NCBI GenBank assembly: GCA_029582165.1
Contig: CM055871.1
Coordinates: 5,835,501 to 5,899,500, forward strand
DNA: 64,000 nt
Origin: Portulaca oleracea
Lineage: Eukaryota > Streptophyta > Magnoliopsida > Caryophyllales > Portulacaceae
Direction: 5' to 3'
Below the pieces are notes generated by a model. It was not told the origin of the DNA, made no database searches, and saw nothing but the letters and a program-made list of their open reading frames with translations. The stretch's first letter is position 1, and each line of letters begins with the position of its first letter. The translations under genes were made by a program, and so were the position numbers. Below are positions 11,590-22,300 of this stretch, piece by piece.

Positions 11590-12500
11590 GATCAGTTTGT
11601 TCACTCATAAAAAGGTCATTGTGTAATCATAAAAGGGAGAAATATGACATAATTCACTTATAAAAGGGTAGTTGTTCACTCATGAAAAATGTTATGGTGT
11701 TTGGTAGAACCTGGATTCAACTCTATCAATGGAGAGTGAAGCTTATTCTATGGATATGGATGTGTACCTTGTAACCATTTCCATGAAGATATGGATGTTT
11801 TGGGTGCAATTCAACTAAAAATTTTGTGTTCAGTATTTCATGGAGGTTTGCTCATTGGTTCACAGAGCTTTGTTCACTGGTTCATGAAGCCTTGTTCACT
11901 GGTTCATGAAGCTATGTTCATCAGATAACTTGTAGTTGTTCATTATAAATATTGTCATTGTTTACTATGTATCTTTCACTAATATGTTTAGATTGTTGAC
12001 TAAATATTTTTCCATTATTCACTATATATATATTCATTGTTCATCTTATATATTAAGATTGTTATACAATTTATCTTTGACTTTTAATTTTTAACCATGG
12101 TCAGGCCTATATTTAAGCAAAAAAGTGACACGCTTTCTACAAACTTGTAAGTAAACAATATTGAATATGATAGTGTACTACTATTATAACCTACATATTG
12201 ACAATTTATAAGAGAACATTCACATTTTTATGAGTGAACAACCTAATATATCTAATGAACAATTCACTTAGACTTGATGAACAACAAAAATATATTTGAT
12301 GAATAATTCAATTAGACTTGATGAATAACAATAAACTAACTAATAGTTCCCACTAATCGATTAAAAAATGAAGTAGAGATGAACATGAGTTGCATGAGAT
12401 TGTAGATTTCTAGTTAACAATTCATTTGAAGTCAGTGAACAATGCAACAATAAACATCTTGAAATTAATAATCATTTGACTTGATAACCGTCGCATTAAT
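11590..12500. repeat. Region of GTTCACT / AGTGAAC motifs in both orientations
   Basis: TTGTTCACTCATAAAAA-type phrases (11597, 11670) and GTTCACTGGTTCATGAAGC (11875, 11897) occur in the first half. The inverse form TTTTATGAGTGAACAAC (about 12226) and TGATGAACAAC occur in the second half, so the region is loosely palindromic. No coding frame is present. Confidence 0.6.
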
Positions 12501-12605
12501 AACCACTGCTGAAGTTAAAAAAATAAAAAAAAATGAGACATGACGCCATATGATATCCTTAAGCATATGTTCCATGAGCATACAATAATTTGCAGTATTA
12601 TCAAT

Positions 12606-13056
12606 TGGCTTCTCCTAACACCAAAAAGGAAGGAAAGAAAATCCTAGGAAACGCTCTTTTAATATTTAAATCATATTGACAACATGTACTTTTTCTTTAC
12701 TCTTTAAATATTTTGGGATTGGGTCCCTCTTATGCACAAAAAAAAAATAAAAATAAAAATTCTCAATGCTCTAAGAGTAATCAAAATTAAATAAAGTTGA
12801 TATGACAAATGTAGTTTGTTTATCTTATTCCCAAAAAAGAAATGCTTAATGTTTGTACTACAAAGTCTATAAATTGTAATCTTGTCCTTGGGTTTCATAA
12901 GAAAAAGGGCCCCATCTTGGATTAGCATGCAAATTAAATTTACCAGGCCTAATGATTAAAGTCACTTGGAAATCTATGAAGATTATTGAAGTATTGAAAC
13001 TATAACTACCATTTTTATTCCAATCCAATGCATGAAATTGTAATTTTTTTTTCTCC
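12606..13056. other. No recognisable gene
   Basis: AT-rich intergenic DNA. Nothing beyond short accidental open frames was seen. Confidence 0.5.
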
Positions 13057-13216
13057 CCTGTTCTTTGGATTGGATAAAATGAGGTCTGGATGGATTGGAT
13101 AAGTTATGATGTTTTTTTGGGAAATTTTATTTTTAGAGAGGATGCTTTATTGGAAAATTATGTAAGGTTTGAATTGACTTGGATTGATTAGTAAGAGTTA
13201 CCAATCCAAAGAACAG
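13057..13216. mobile_element. 'GTTCTTTGGATT' MITE, copy 2
   Basis: The ends CCTGTTCTTTGGATTGGAT and ACCAATCCAAAGAACAG are inverse. It runs in the opposite orientation to copies 1 and 3, carrying TTTTTAGAGAG inside. Confidence 0.8.
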
Positions 13217-13777
13217 AAGATAAATACATAGAGATGAGGTAAGAAAATACTAAAACTTGCTACAATAACCTTGTTCATTTGAGATGTAAGTGACATCTTA
13301 CTTACCTTTTTTTTTTTTTTTTACTATACTTACCTTCAGTGGTAGATCTGGATTACGAAATTAGTGGTGTCCATTTCATGATATTTTAGATAGTTGGACT
13401 GTTGTGTTGAATTTGACACCCTTTATTAATATTTTTGGGCATTTTCTATGGTGTCCACTTAATATAAATATATAACAACCTCCTAAAATATAATAAGTAA
13501 CTTAAAAAAAATTTCGGAGCGTAGTGTCCGTGGACACCCTTGGTGTCAATGGGAATCCGGCGCCTATGCTTACCTTACTTATATTAATAACTAAAATACC
13601 TTACATAATATATATTTAAAAAATCAAGATTATTATCAACCAATCACAAAATGTAGGGATTATTAGAATTCAATTTTCCTTTCTAAAATAAAATCAAATT
13701 AACGGTACACTTGAAGAAAAGGAAGAAGAGTGGTAGTTTTTGATAAAATTAGAACATTGATGGTAAGCTAATCTAAA
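13217..13777. other. No gene; possible worn repeat at 13340-13570
   Basis: The phrases 'GGTGTCCATTTCATG' and 'GGTGTCCACTTAATATA' and the GTGTCCGTGGACACC palindrome near 13525 suggest an old dispersed repeat. No termini could be set. Confidence 0.35.
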
Positions 13778-14077
13778 AGCTGACAAAATTTTGTCTGACC
13801 CGGAATACCTGAATTGTTCGACCCAGAAAATATCAGGTCTGGACATAGATTTTGCGTCTGAATTTTGATATTGATCAAATTGACTGAATATTCGGACATA
13901 AAATTCTCTTTTCTATTGTTCGAACCTGATTTCGACTTGTATTTAATTTCGTCCGAATTGTCCGACTTTGTCCGACCTAAAATAAAATTAAACCCAAATA
14001 TAAATTTTTTGTCTAAATTTTAACATTAACTAAATTTGCTCGACTCATGTTTACCCGAAATCAAATTTTTGCCAACT
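13778..14077 (+). mobile_element. 'CAAAATTTTGTCCGAC' element, copy 1
   Basis: A roughly 300-bp unit begins AGCTGACAAAATTTTGTC and ends AAATTTTTGCCAACT, giving short imperfect inverted ends. The interior is made of TCCGAC / ACCCGAA phrases separated by T-rich tracts. The same order of phrases recurs at 24588, 25134, 44335 (inverse), 46708 and 63722. Confidence 0.7.
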
Positions 14078-14317
14078 AACTTAAGAAGGCCCACACGCAT
14101 ACAGAACTGCAAGCCATATTTTTTTTCTTCCCCTTTTGAAATTTAATTTTCAGCATCGAATTGTGTCTTTTTTTGTCACATTTCTAAACATGGGAGAGAT
14201 CAATTGGCCCATAAAACAAAAAGATGCCAATTTGGGAATATCCATCATTACTTACACACTAGTACGCTACTCCACCTCCTGCATTTTAATTGATAATAAT
14301 AATAAGAGTAATATAGA

Positions 14318-14489
14318 CCCTGTTCTTTGGATTGATAACTCTTTCCACTCAATCCAATCCAATCTTACACAATTCCTTAAAAAAAATTTCTCACTAAAAA
14401 TACAATTCCTCAAAAAAACCATCATAACTTATCATATCCAATCCAACCAATCCATCAAAACTTCATTTTATCTAATCCAAAGAGCAGGG
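14318..14489. mobile_element. 'GTTCTTTGGATT' MITE, copy 3
   Basis: The ends CCCTGTTCTTTGGATTGATAA and TCTAATCCAAAGAGCAGGG are inverse over about 17 bp. The interior resembles copy 1 (CAATCCAATCC, AAAATACAATTCC). No certain target-site duplication. Confidence 0.8.
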
Positions 14490-14841
14490 CCACAATCCAG
14501 CTACATAATTGTAAATCAGGAAATCGTTCCCCCTTTTGAGAAAATTTATTTGGCGCGAATTGTTAGTTGTGAAGCATTAAGAAGATTGTAAAGGATTAAA
14601 ATATGCCTAAATTAATTTTAGTTATTGTCATATTGATTGTTGTTTGTTATTTCTTTGTTTAAGCTGGCTATTTAAAATTAGTAGTTAATTTGATGTATCT
14701 TTTCGATTGATACTTCTAAATTTACCTTAATAGTAATAAAAGAAATAAAATCATTTCATTTTGTGTGTGTTTTGACAGATTCAAATACCAAATGGTAACA
14801 GAAAGATGTGAAAGTCATATGAAGGGTCAATAAAAAAACGT

Positions 14842-16340
14842 TGGGCTATCATAGCCCATCTGCCCTCTCTAGGAGTGGAAACATACAGTGCCTCTCTCAT
14901 TTTATATTCACATTTAACAGAGTTTCGTAATTAAAGCACTAAGAATCTTTACAGAGTTTAGTTAGGATAGTTATCAAGAATATGATACTCAGTTCTTGAT
15001 TCTTTAGTTCTTGATTCTTTATGTATATAAATAGCCTTCATATTCTATATTTGTATTTATTCAAGTATAATCAATATCAATATCAAGTATTGCTTTCTCT
15101 CTTTTATTTCTTCACATGGTATCAGAGCCGACGGTGGCTCATTTCTGATTTTTCCTTATTGGATTTATTCTCTTTTGTATTTATTCCGTTTAATCAAGTT
15201 TACGCTGTAACAAATTCTCTTCGATGGCTTCTTCAAGTTCAGTTGAAGGCATAGGACAAATTCAAGAATAATATAACAATGATTCATTTTTTTTTGCATC
15301 TAGTTGATCATCCTGGCATTCTTTTGACAACCATCAAGCTTAATGGGACAAATTTAAAGAAATGGAGTAAAGCTGAAAAGATTGCTTTAAGGACTAAAGT
15401 CAAATCATTGATGGTAAATGTGTCAAGCCAGCTCAGAATATACCGAAGTATGCACAATGGATCAGATGTGGCTCAATGGTTGTAAGTTGGTTACTCAATT
15501 CTATGGTAACTTATTTATTTGATGCATTTCTATATGTACAATCTGCTGGAAGTTTGTGGAATGAGCTGGTTGAAAGGTTTGGTCAATATAATGGTCCTTT
15601 AATGTTTCACCTTGAAAAAGAAATTAGTGACTTGTATCAACATCAAGATTCAGTAGCAGTCTACTATACAAAATTGAAAAAGTTATGAGATGAGCTTGCT
15701 GATATTTCTGATATCCCAGTTTGTACATGTGTGGAAACATGTCTTTCTATCAAACATGTTGCTGATCTTGTTGAAAGAAAGAAATTGATGCAATTTTTGC
15801 TTCATTTGAATGATGATTATGATACTGTTGGAGGTCAACTCCTTTTGTCTGAACCCTTACCTATTGTAAACAAGGCCTAAATATGATATAAAGGGTTGAA
15901 AGACAAAAACAGAATACTGTTGGGATTGGTACTTTTAAAGAATTTGCTTATTATACTCAGACCAAAAACAAGAACATTAATCCTTGTAATTCTCATTCTC
16001 ATAGTTTCATTTCTCAAGCTATTCATCCTCTTTTTAATACTAATGGTATTGAATACTTATCTCAGGATTTTGTTAATTCCTTTACTGCTGTTATGCATGT
16101 GCCTGAGCCAAGTTCATATCATCAAGCAATCAAACATCCTGACTGGATTGAAGCAATGGATAAAGAATTACAAACCCTTGATTCAAATGGTACCTGGATA
16201 ATGACGGATCTTCCTGCATGAAAACAGGCCCTTATTTTCAACTGGGTTTATAGAGTACAATTCAAACCAGATGGCACTGTGGAAAGATATAAAGCTCATC
16301 TTGTAATCAAAGGTTTTTTTGCAAGTAAAAGACAAGGATT
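14842..16340 (+). mobile_element. Decayed, internally deleted Copia (Ty1) element
   Basis: The putative 5' LTR is 14842-15116. It starts TGGGCTATCATAGCCCA, has a TATATAAATA box near 15023 and ends in CA. It abuts the tRNA-Met primer site TGGTATCAGAGC at 15117-15128. A gag-like frame follows in pieces, with TTIKLNGTNLKKWSKA near 15330 and then LWNELVERFGQYNGP to MQFLLHLNDDYDTVGGQL (about 15550-15840). It runs almost directly into Copia reverse-transcriptase sequence (WIEAMDKELQTLDSNGTW near 16145, then NWVYRVQFKPDGTVERYKAH near 16240). Protease and integrase are missing between them, and stops and frame changes are present. No 3' LTR was identified. It is not functional. Confidence 0.85.
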
Positions 16341-16499
16341 ACAAACACACTTTTTCACATGTTACTCTATCGATCATATTTTTTGTGAATCAAACATGAC
16401 AACAGACTGGTTGGTGAACATGGGTAATTTTATTAATAATTTTTTTTATATGAATCAAACAAGAATTAAGATTAGTATAAAGATCATACATAAGTAAAA

Positions 16500-17020
16500 C
16501 ACAAGTAATGTGATCACCACTGACTGATTTGGACATCACACAGTTCGTATCATGTTCCAGAAAATATAAAAATGAGCAACAGACTCAACACAAATTGTGT
16601 CTGAGTGACAGGAATGTGTTGACCTTGCAGAACATGTTGACTCTGTCACGGGTCGTGTCAACCCTGACACAGTCCATGGCAAGGTTTAGCTGCACATTTA
16701 ATTTTCAATGGCTATATAAACCAAATGATTAAGGCATAATCTCCAATTAACTTCAGGATATTGACCCAAAGTCCCCAACAACTATATTATCATTATCTTA
16801 TGTGGTCAATTGAATTGGTCAAGGTTATGATTCTCATTAAGGAGCCTAATTAAGTCATTGACCAAGGGTTAAGGATGACTCCTAGAAATAGAAGTCATTT
16901 GCTAGCCATTTGAATACACAATCATCTAATCACAATCTTTTATTATTATATAGACTGCAGCCATATACTCGAGTGTGTCAAGTGAGAAACAAATTTCTTG
17001 AGTGTCTTACGTGCTAAAAT
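16500..17020 (+). mobile_element. LTR-like stretch
   Basis: It contains CACGGGTCGTGTCA-like motifs near 16650, a TATATAAA box near 16713 and a GTGAGAAACAAATTTCTTGAGTG tail near 16980 that looks like LTR R-U5 sequence. Neither boundary nor a partner LTR was found, so this is a weak call. Confidence 0.25.
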
Positions 17021-17919
17021 TTTTATATCTTTAAACATTTATGGGGACATTAAATAATTTTTAAGAAAAATGAGTTTTTCCATAATTCTTTGCGATATCC
17101 TAAGTGGGATAATCATTAATTTCTATACCAAACTACCTTTTCTCCAACTATGAACATTATCCATATGAATTCATTATTCATACCAAAAATATACTATTAT
17201 AAAATATAATAACATATATTATTTAAAGCTACTAATGAAAAATAATACTATGTATTTTAAATGTAGTATTAATATGGTGAAATATAAAATTGACAAATAT
17301 CTAAACATGAAGGTTACGACAGTTTTAAGTTTGGTTGGTAATGCTGCCTCTCGTTAGTCATTTCCTAGGTTGAGTTGAGATGAGAATTGACATGATAGCG
17401 CTAAATGGCAAAAGCATAAATCATTCTCAAAATACTCTCTCTATGTTTCCAAGGCTCCAGCGTGCAAATAATAAATAAATAAATAAGTAAGTAAATAAAT
17501 ATGTCTCCCTTTCAAAATATTCTCAAATCATATCGTAGATTTAGGTAGTTTTACCATATATAATAAATAAATCAATTTTTTATGTGATTAATTTGTGTAA
17601 AATTTGATAAAATGTAAAAATATCGATTAATTTTGAAATAATATTGATAAACTTATGATGAATTTTATAATAAATATCGGTGAAGTTCATTTTTAAATTT
17701 AATACATTGATGGACTTAAGCAGGTACTCCAAGGTATTACCACATAAGAATTGCAAAATATTTGTGGTCATAACTAATTATTTTTTTGTTCCAATTTGTT
17801 TGATACTTTAACAATTTCAATAATTGTCATTTCATTTTCACCCACAATTAATTTAAGATTATTATTTAAGTTAAAAATTATGAATTATAAACAATTTAAG
17901 ATGATTATTAACCATGTTA
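17021..17919. other. AT-rich intergenic DNA, no gene
   Basis: Only an (AATA) tract near 17467-17502 and accidental short frames were seen. Confidence 0.5.
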
Positions 17920-18175
17920 CTCCCTCCGTTCCATATTATTTATCATTTTATTGATTGTCACGGTTTCCAATTTAACTCTTTGATTGATAATTTCTTATAT
18001 AATATCTTATTAACAATTATGATATTATTTTTTTAAGATAGTATTTTCGTTATGCATATAATAGTAGTTATTTTATTTAAAAAATCATTGTATATATTGA
18101 GAAGCTTATGATCAAAAATTTTGAAATTTAAGTGTACAATTTTCAAAGATGACAAATAAAATAGAATTGAGGTAG
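17920..18175. mobile_element. Stowaway MITE 1
   Basis: The left end CTCCCTCCGTTCC is preceded by TA. The right end TTGAGGTAG is degraded and followed by TA. The interior matches the next copy. Confidence 0.8.
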
Positions 18176-18199
18176 TAATTCAAGACATGTATCATTATA

Positions 18200-18456
18200 C
18201 TCCCTCCGTTTTATATTAATTGTCATAATTTTGACTTTCATGGTCTTCAATGTTACTCTTTGATTGATAATTACTTGCATAATATATTATTAACAATTGC
18301 AATATTATACTTTTATGATATTATTTTTCTTCACGAATTTAATGGTGGTAATCTTATATAGCAACTCATTGTATATATTGAGAAATTTATGGCCAAAATT
18401 TTTAAAATTTGACTGCACAATTTCCAAAGACGACAGTTAATATGGAATGGAGGGAG
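18200..18456. mobile_element. Stowaway MITE 2
   Basis: TA flanks CTCCCTCCGTTTTATATTAA on the left and ATATGGAATGGAGGGAG on the right. It lies 24 bp from copy 1 in the same orientation with a similar interior. The two are either neighbouring insertions or one duplicated segment. Confidence 0.9.
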
Positions 18457-19325
18457 TATTTATTTTAGGAAAATTGGATTATAATAATAATATCTATTTT
18501 CAGCTTTTGTATGCTAATAATCTCTACTTTATTTTTATATTTTTGTGGTGCAAGAAAAATAAGAATTGTATTATGATGGGACACTATCAAGCGTATACTC
18601 TAAATATCATAAACGTTGACTTGCATTTGATTCAAAATTTGACACAACATTTCCCCACGATTTTTAATGAATTTACAACGTTTGTCCCAAATTTTTTGAT
18701 TTGCTTTTTGATTTTTTTTATGAGTTCACTTTTACTCATTTATTAAAATCATAATATTGCTCAGATTCTTAAAAAAGTAATTAAAAAATTCTTTTAGTAA
18801 CTATACTTCACATCTTTTTTGAAGTATGAATGAAAAAAATAAAAACAATATGTGGCAGAAATGAAAAATTTTAAAAAAATATGTAAATGAATTTAGTACC
18901 GCTATAATATAATTCTTTTTAGACCATCATAATACAAAAATAGAGTAAGATTATTGTCATACAAAAATAAAAAAACGTGAATTATTAGAATCTAATTTTC
19001 CTTTATTTTATTTGATTCTTTTTTAAGAGAGAGCAGTAGAATAGAGAGACTGAACTTAAATAAAGTATACCCGCGAAAGCATGCAAGAAAAAGCAGCAGC
19101 TATGTTTCCAAATTTGATTTTCTTTGGCCCGTCTGTGATATTCACACTCTCATAAGTCATAACCATCAAACATTTTGTCTACTTTAAAATCACACCTTCA
19201 CCAACAGTCAACCAACATCCCTCTGCACTCCTTCCTCTTTTTCCAGCCTTTCCCAAAAGCAAATTCATACACAAAACAAACCCCTTTCTCTCTCTCTTCC
19301 CTTCTTCTTCCTCCAAGCTCCTCCA
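18457..19325 (+). promoter_or_regulatory. Upstream region and pyrimidine-rich 5' UTR of TMKL1
   Basis: The stretch up to about 19020 is AT-rich with no gene. About 19195-19325 is strongly CT-rich, typical of a plant 5' leader. A weak TATA-like TTAAATAAAGTATA lies near 19056. No convincing core promoter was fixed. Confidence 0.4.
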
Positions 19326-22300
19326 ATGGCGATTCCCAAACCCTTCTCCACAACCCTCTTCCTCCTCCTCCTCTGTTTACCTCTCAACACTTCCATTTAC
19401 ACTTCTCCATCTTCTTCTTCTCCTACAGATGTCGAGCTTCTTCTGTTCAAAATCAAGCCTGCATTGCAAGGCGAAACCTCTTCAGAAAACCTCATGCTCC
19501 TCTCATGGAACACCTCCATACCTCTCTGTCAATGGCGGGGACTCAAATGGGTCTTCCAAAACGACACTTCTCTCAACTGCAAACCCCTCTCTTCTCCACA
19601 CTGGTCCGACTTCTCTCTCTACAAACACCCATCTCTACACCTTCTCTCTCTACAACTACCCTCTGCAAATCTCTCGGGTTTCATCCCCAGAGAAATCGCA
19701 CAATTCTCAGCCCTCCAAACTCTCTATCTGAACCTAAATTCTCTCTCTAAAGAGATCCCATTAGAGCTAGGTTACAGTTCTTCTCTGTCTGACATTGATC
19801 TGGGTAACAATTTGCTATCGGGTTCACTCCCACCTTCGATATGGAATCTCTGCGATGGTGGTCGTCTCGTTTCGCTGAAACTTCACGGTAATTCTCTATC
19901 CGGGTCAGTACCCGAACCCGCTTTGCCTAACTCCACTACTTGTGAGAATCTCAAAGTTCTTGATCTGGGTGGGAACAATTTTTCTGGGTTTTTCCCTGAT
20001 TTTGTAACTGGGTTTTTGAATCTAAGAGCTCTCGATCTTAGTCATAACAGGTTCATGGGTGAAATCCCAGAAAGTTTGGGTCAGTTAGATTTTAACAGAT
20101 TGGATTTGTCCTACAATAACTTGACTGGGTCGTTGCCAAATTTTGCTGCCAAGTTTGGTGCAGAGAGTTTTGCAGGGAATAGTGATGAGTTATGTGGGTA
20201 TCCTCTGAGAACTTGCAATGTAGGAGGAAATTCTGGTGGGATTTCTCCAGGAGTAATTGCTGGTATGGTGATTGGTTTGTTGTCTGGGACTGTTGTCATT
20301 GCTTCATTGTTGATTGGTTTTATGCAAAACAAGAGGAAACAACCCGGTTCGGACGACATCCAAGATTGTTCCGAAGAGGTAGAAGACTATGATGATGATG
20401 TTAACGTAGGAGGAGAGGCTAAGTTGATTGTGTTTCAAGGTGGTGAGCATATGACATTAGAAGACATTCTGAATGCGACGGGCCAAGTTATCGAGAAGAC
20501 GAGCTATGGGACTTCGTACAAGGCTAGGCTTGCGGATGGGAGGACGATCGGGTTGAGGTTGTTGAGGGAAGGGTGTTGTTTGGATAGGAGGGGTTGTTTG
20601 CCTGTTGTTAAGGTTTTGGGTCGAATTCGGCATGAGAATTTGGAGCCATTGAGGGGCTTGTACCAAGGTAAGAGAGGGGAGAAGTTGCTCATTTATGACT
20701 TTGTGCCGAATACAAGGAGTCTTCACGAGCTTCTTCATGGTAAGTGTTTGCTTTTGGTTGATATGATCTCTTTTGTGGTTTGTGTTTGTTTGGTGTTTGC
20801 TTTGGTGAAAACGAACATGAGATAGCACTAAATGTTGAGGACTTCTTGTATGCTTCCTTTGTATTTACTTGCTAGCTCCTCTGTGTGTGTGTGTTTTTGC
20901 TTCTTTGACCTAGACACCTCAAACTGTGTTAGAATTCCTAATTTCTTGCAAACATGTGATTGATGCACTTGGGCAAGTATTTGGGGGGGTTTGATGGAAG
21001 AGTTGTTAGATATTTTTAACTTGATCAAAACTGTTGCTCACGACTGGTTTGACTTATGATAAGCTTTTTCAGGAAAAACCTACGACTATGGATGGGCAAT
21101 GGGCCAAGTGAGGGTCGGCCTATTAGTCATGTAGGGTCGAGTTAGATCAAGATTGATCTTTTGTAGTAATGGGCTGGGTGAGGGCTTTCTAGTAAAAATT
21201 GGGGTTGGCCCATGAGCCGGTCCGTTTGATCCTAAAGTTAAAATGAAGTGTATTTGTACCAAAAAAGTAATTATGTTAATTATTATTTAATGTGTAGTAT
21301 TAATAATATATTTAAGTAAAGCTAGCATTTAAAATAATAGGAAAAATATATTTATTTTGAGTTAGTTATTAGTCGGCCGACCCGTCCGATTGATTCACCA
21401 ACTCTTTAACATTATGAAACGGGTCGACTTATTAATAATCCGACCCTTTAACAATCCTTACTTTTTAGGCCCCGCCCCATTGCTCACCCCTACCTATGAC
21501 TAAACATATCATTGAAAAACGTGTCATAAAAGAAAATAAAAAGTTGTGGCACTAACGACTAACCTTTTAATTTTAGATTATTGAACAAAGATAATACAGA
21601 TTTGGGGTATTGGTCGATGATACTGACAATTTTGTTAGAAAGTAGAAACTAACAATATCAATTGTGTACTTATTTTTCAACAATAGTACGCTGCCAAGTT
21701 GCTATGTGTTCAATTCGACGAAAAGACGACGTATTGTCTAATTGTTTCAGCTTGAAGTTGGAACAGGTGGAAAAAAATGTTGATTGTCACTTATTTTTGC
21801 TAATTAAGCAACATTTGATCAACTTAGCTAAAAACAATTAAATTTTTAATTTTTAATTATTATATAGCTCTGTTTGTTATTGTTATTTTTAGTTGGTAAA
21901 AAAGTGTAGTCGTTAACGTTTCTCAATTTTCTCTGGCCTCGACCTCGTACAATTAGGCGACACATAATCTTTTTGCTAAATCGGACATCGACCAACTCGT
22001 TTTTGTACTATTACTAAAAAAATAGGTCCATTATTAATACTGTTGATATCCGACAAAACTTTTGGTATTATTATGGATCAACACCCAAAATTAGGTTTAT
22101 TGTTGTGCAATAATAATCCATTAGTTTTTGAAAGGGTTTTTAGTTGCTAATATTTTCAATTTTTGGGGTATTGGATAATAATGCACTAAACTTTGACTTT
22201 GGACAATAATACACTGTACTTTAGGGGTGTTGAACAATAATGCACTCAGTATGATTTTGACAGTGGCTAACTTGGTGGTAATCCTATGTAGCTTGCCACC

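Larger units (their letters stand above)
10750..12605. mobile_element. Inverted-repeat-bounded 1.85-kb element, possible gene capture
   Basis: An approximately 50-60-bp inverted repeat brackets the region. ATTATATGCTCATGGAGCAC near 10770 is matched in inverse by GTTCCATGAGCATACAAT near 12580. Inside lie a signal-peptide-like ORF (10924-11112) with a TATA-like site upstream, a nested 'GTTCTTTGGATT' MITE (11276-11427) and a long stretch of GTTCACT motifs. No transposase is visible. The layout resembles a non-autonomous DNA transposon carrying captured DNA, but superfamily and target-site duplication were not determined. Confidence 0.4.

Noticed and set aside
14136..14591. 151-codon open frame on the + strand
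   Set aside because: It spans a MITE (14318-14489) and flanking intergenic DNA. No domain or splice context.
19175..19750. 191-codon open frame on the + strand overlapping TMKL1 exon 1
   Set aside because: Alternate frame of a CT-rich region. Ser/Leu/Pro-rich shadow with no family; the overlapping frame is the real TMKL1 exon.
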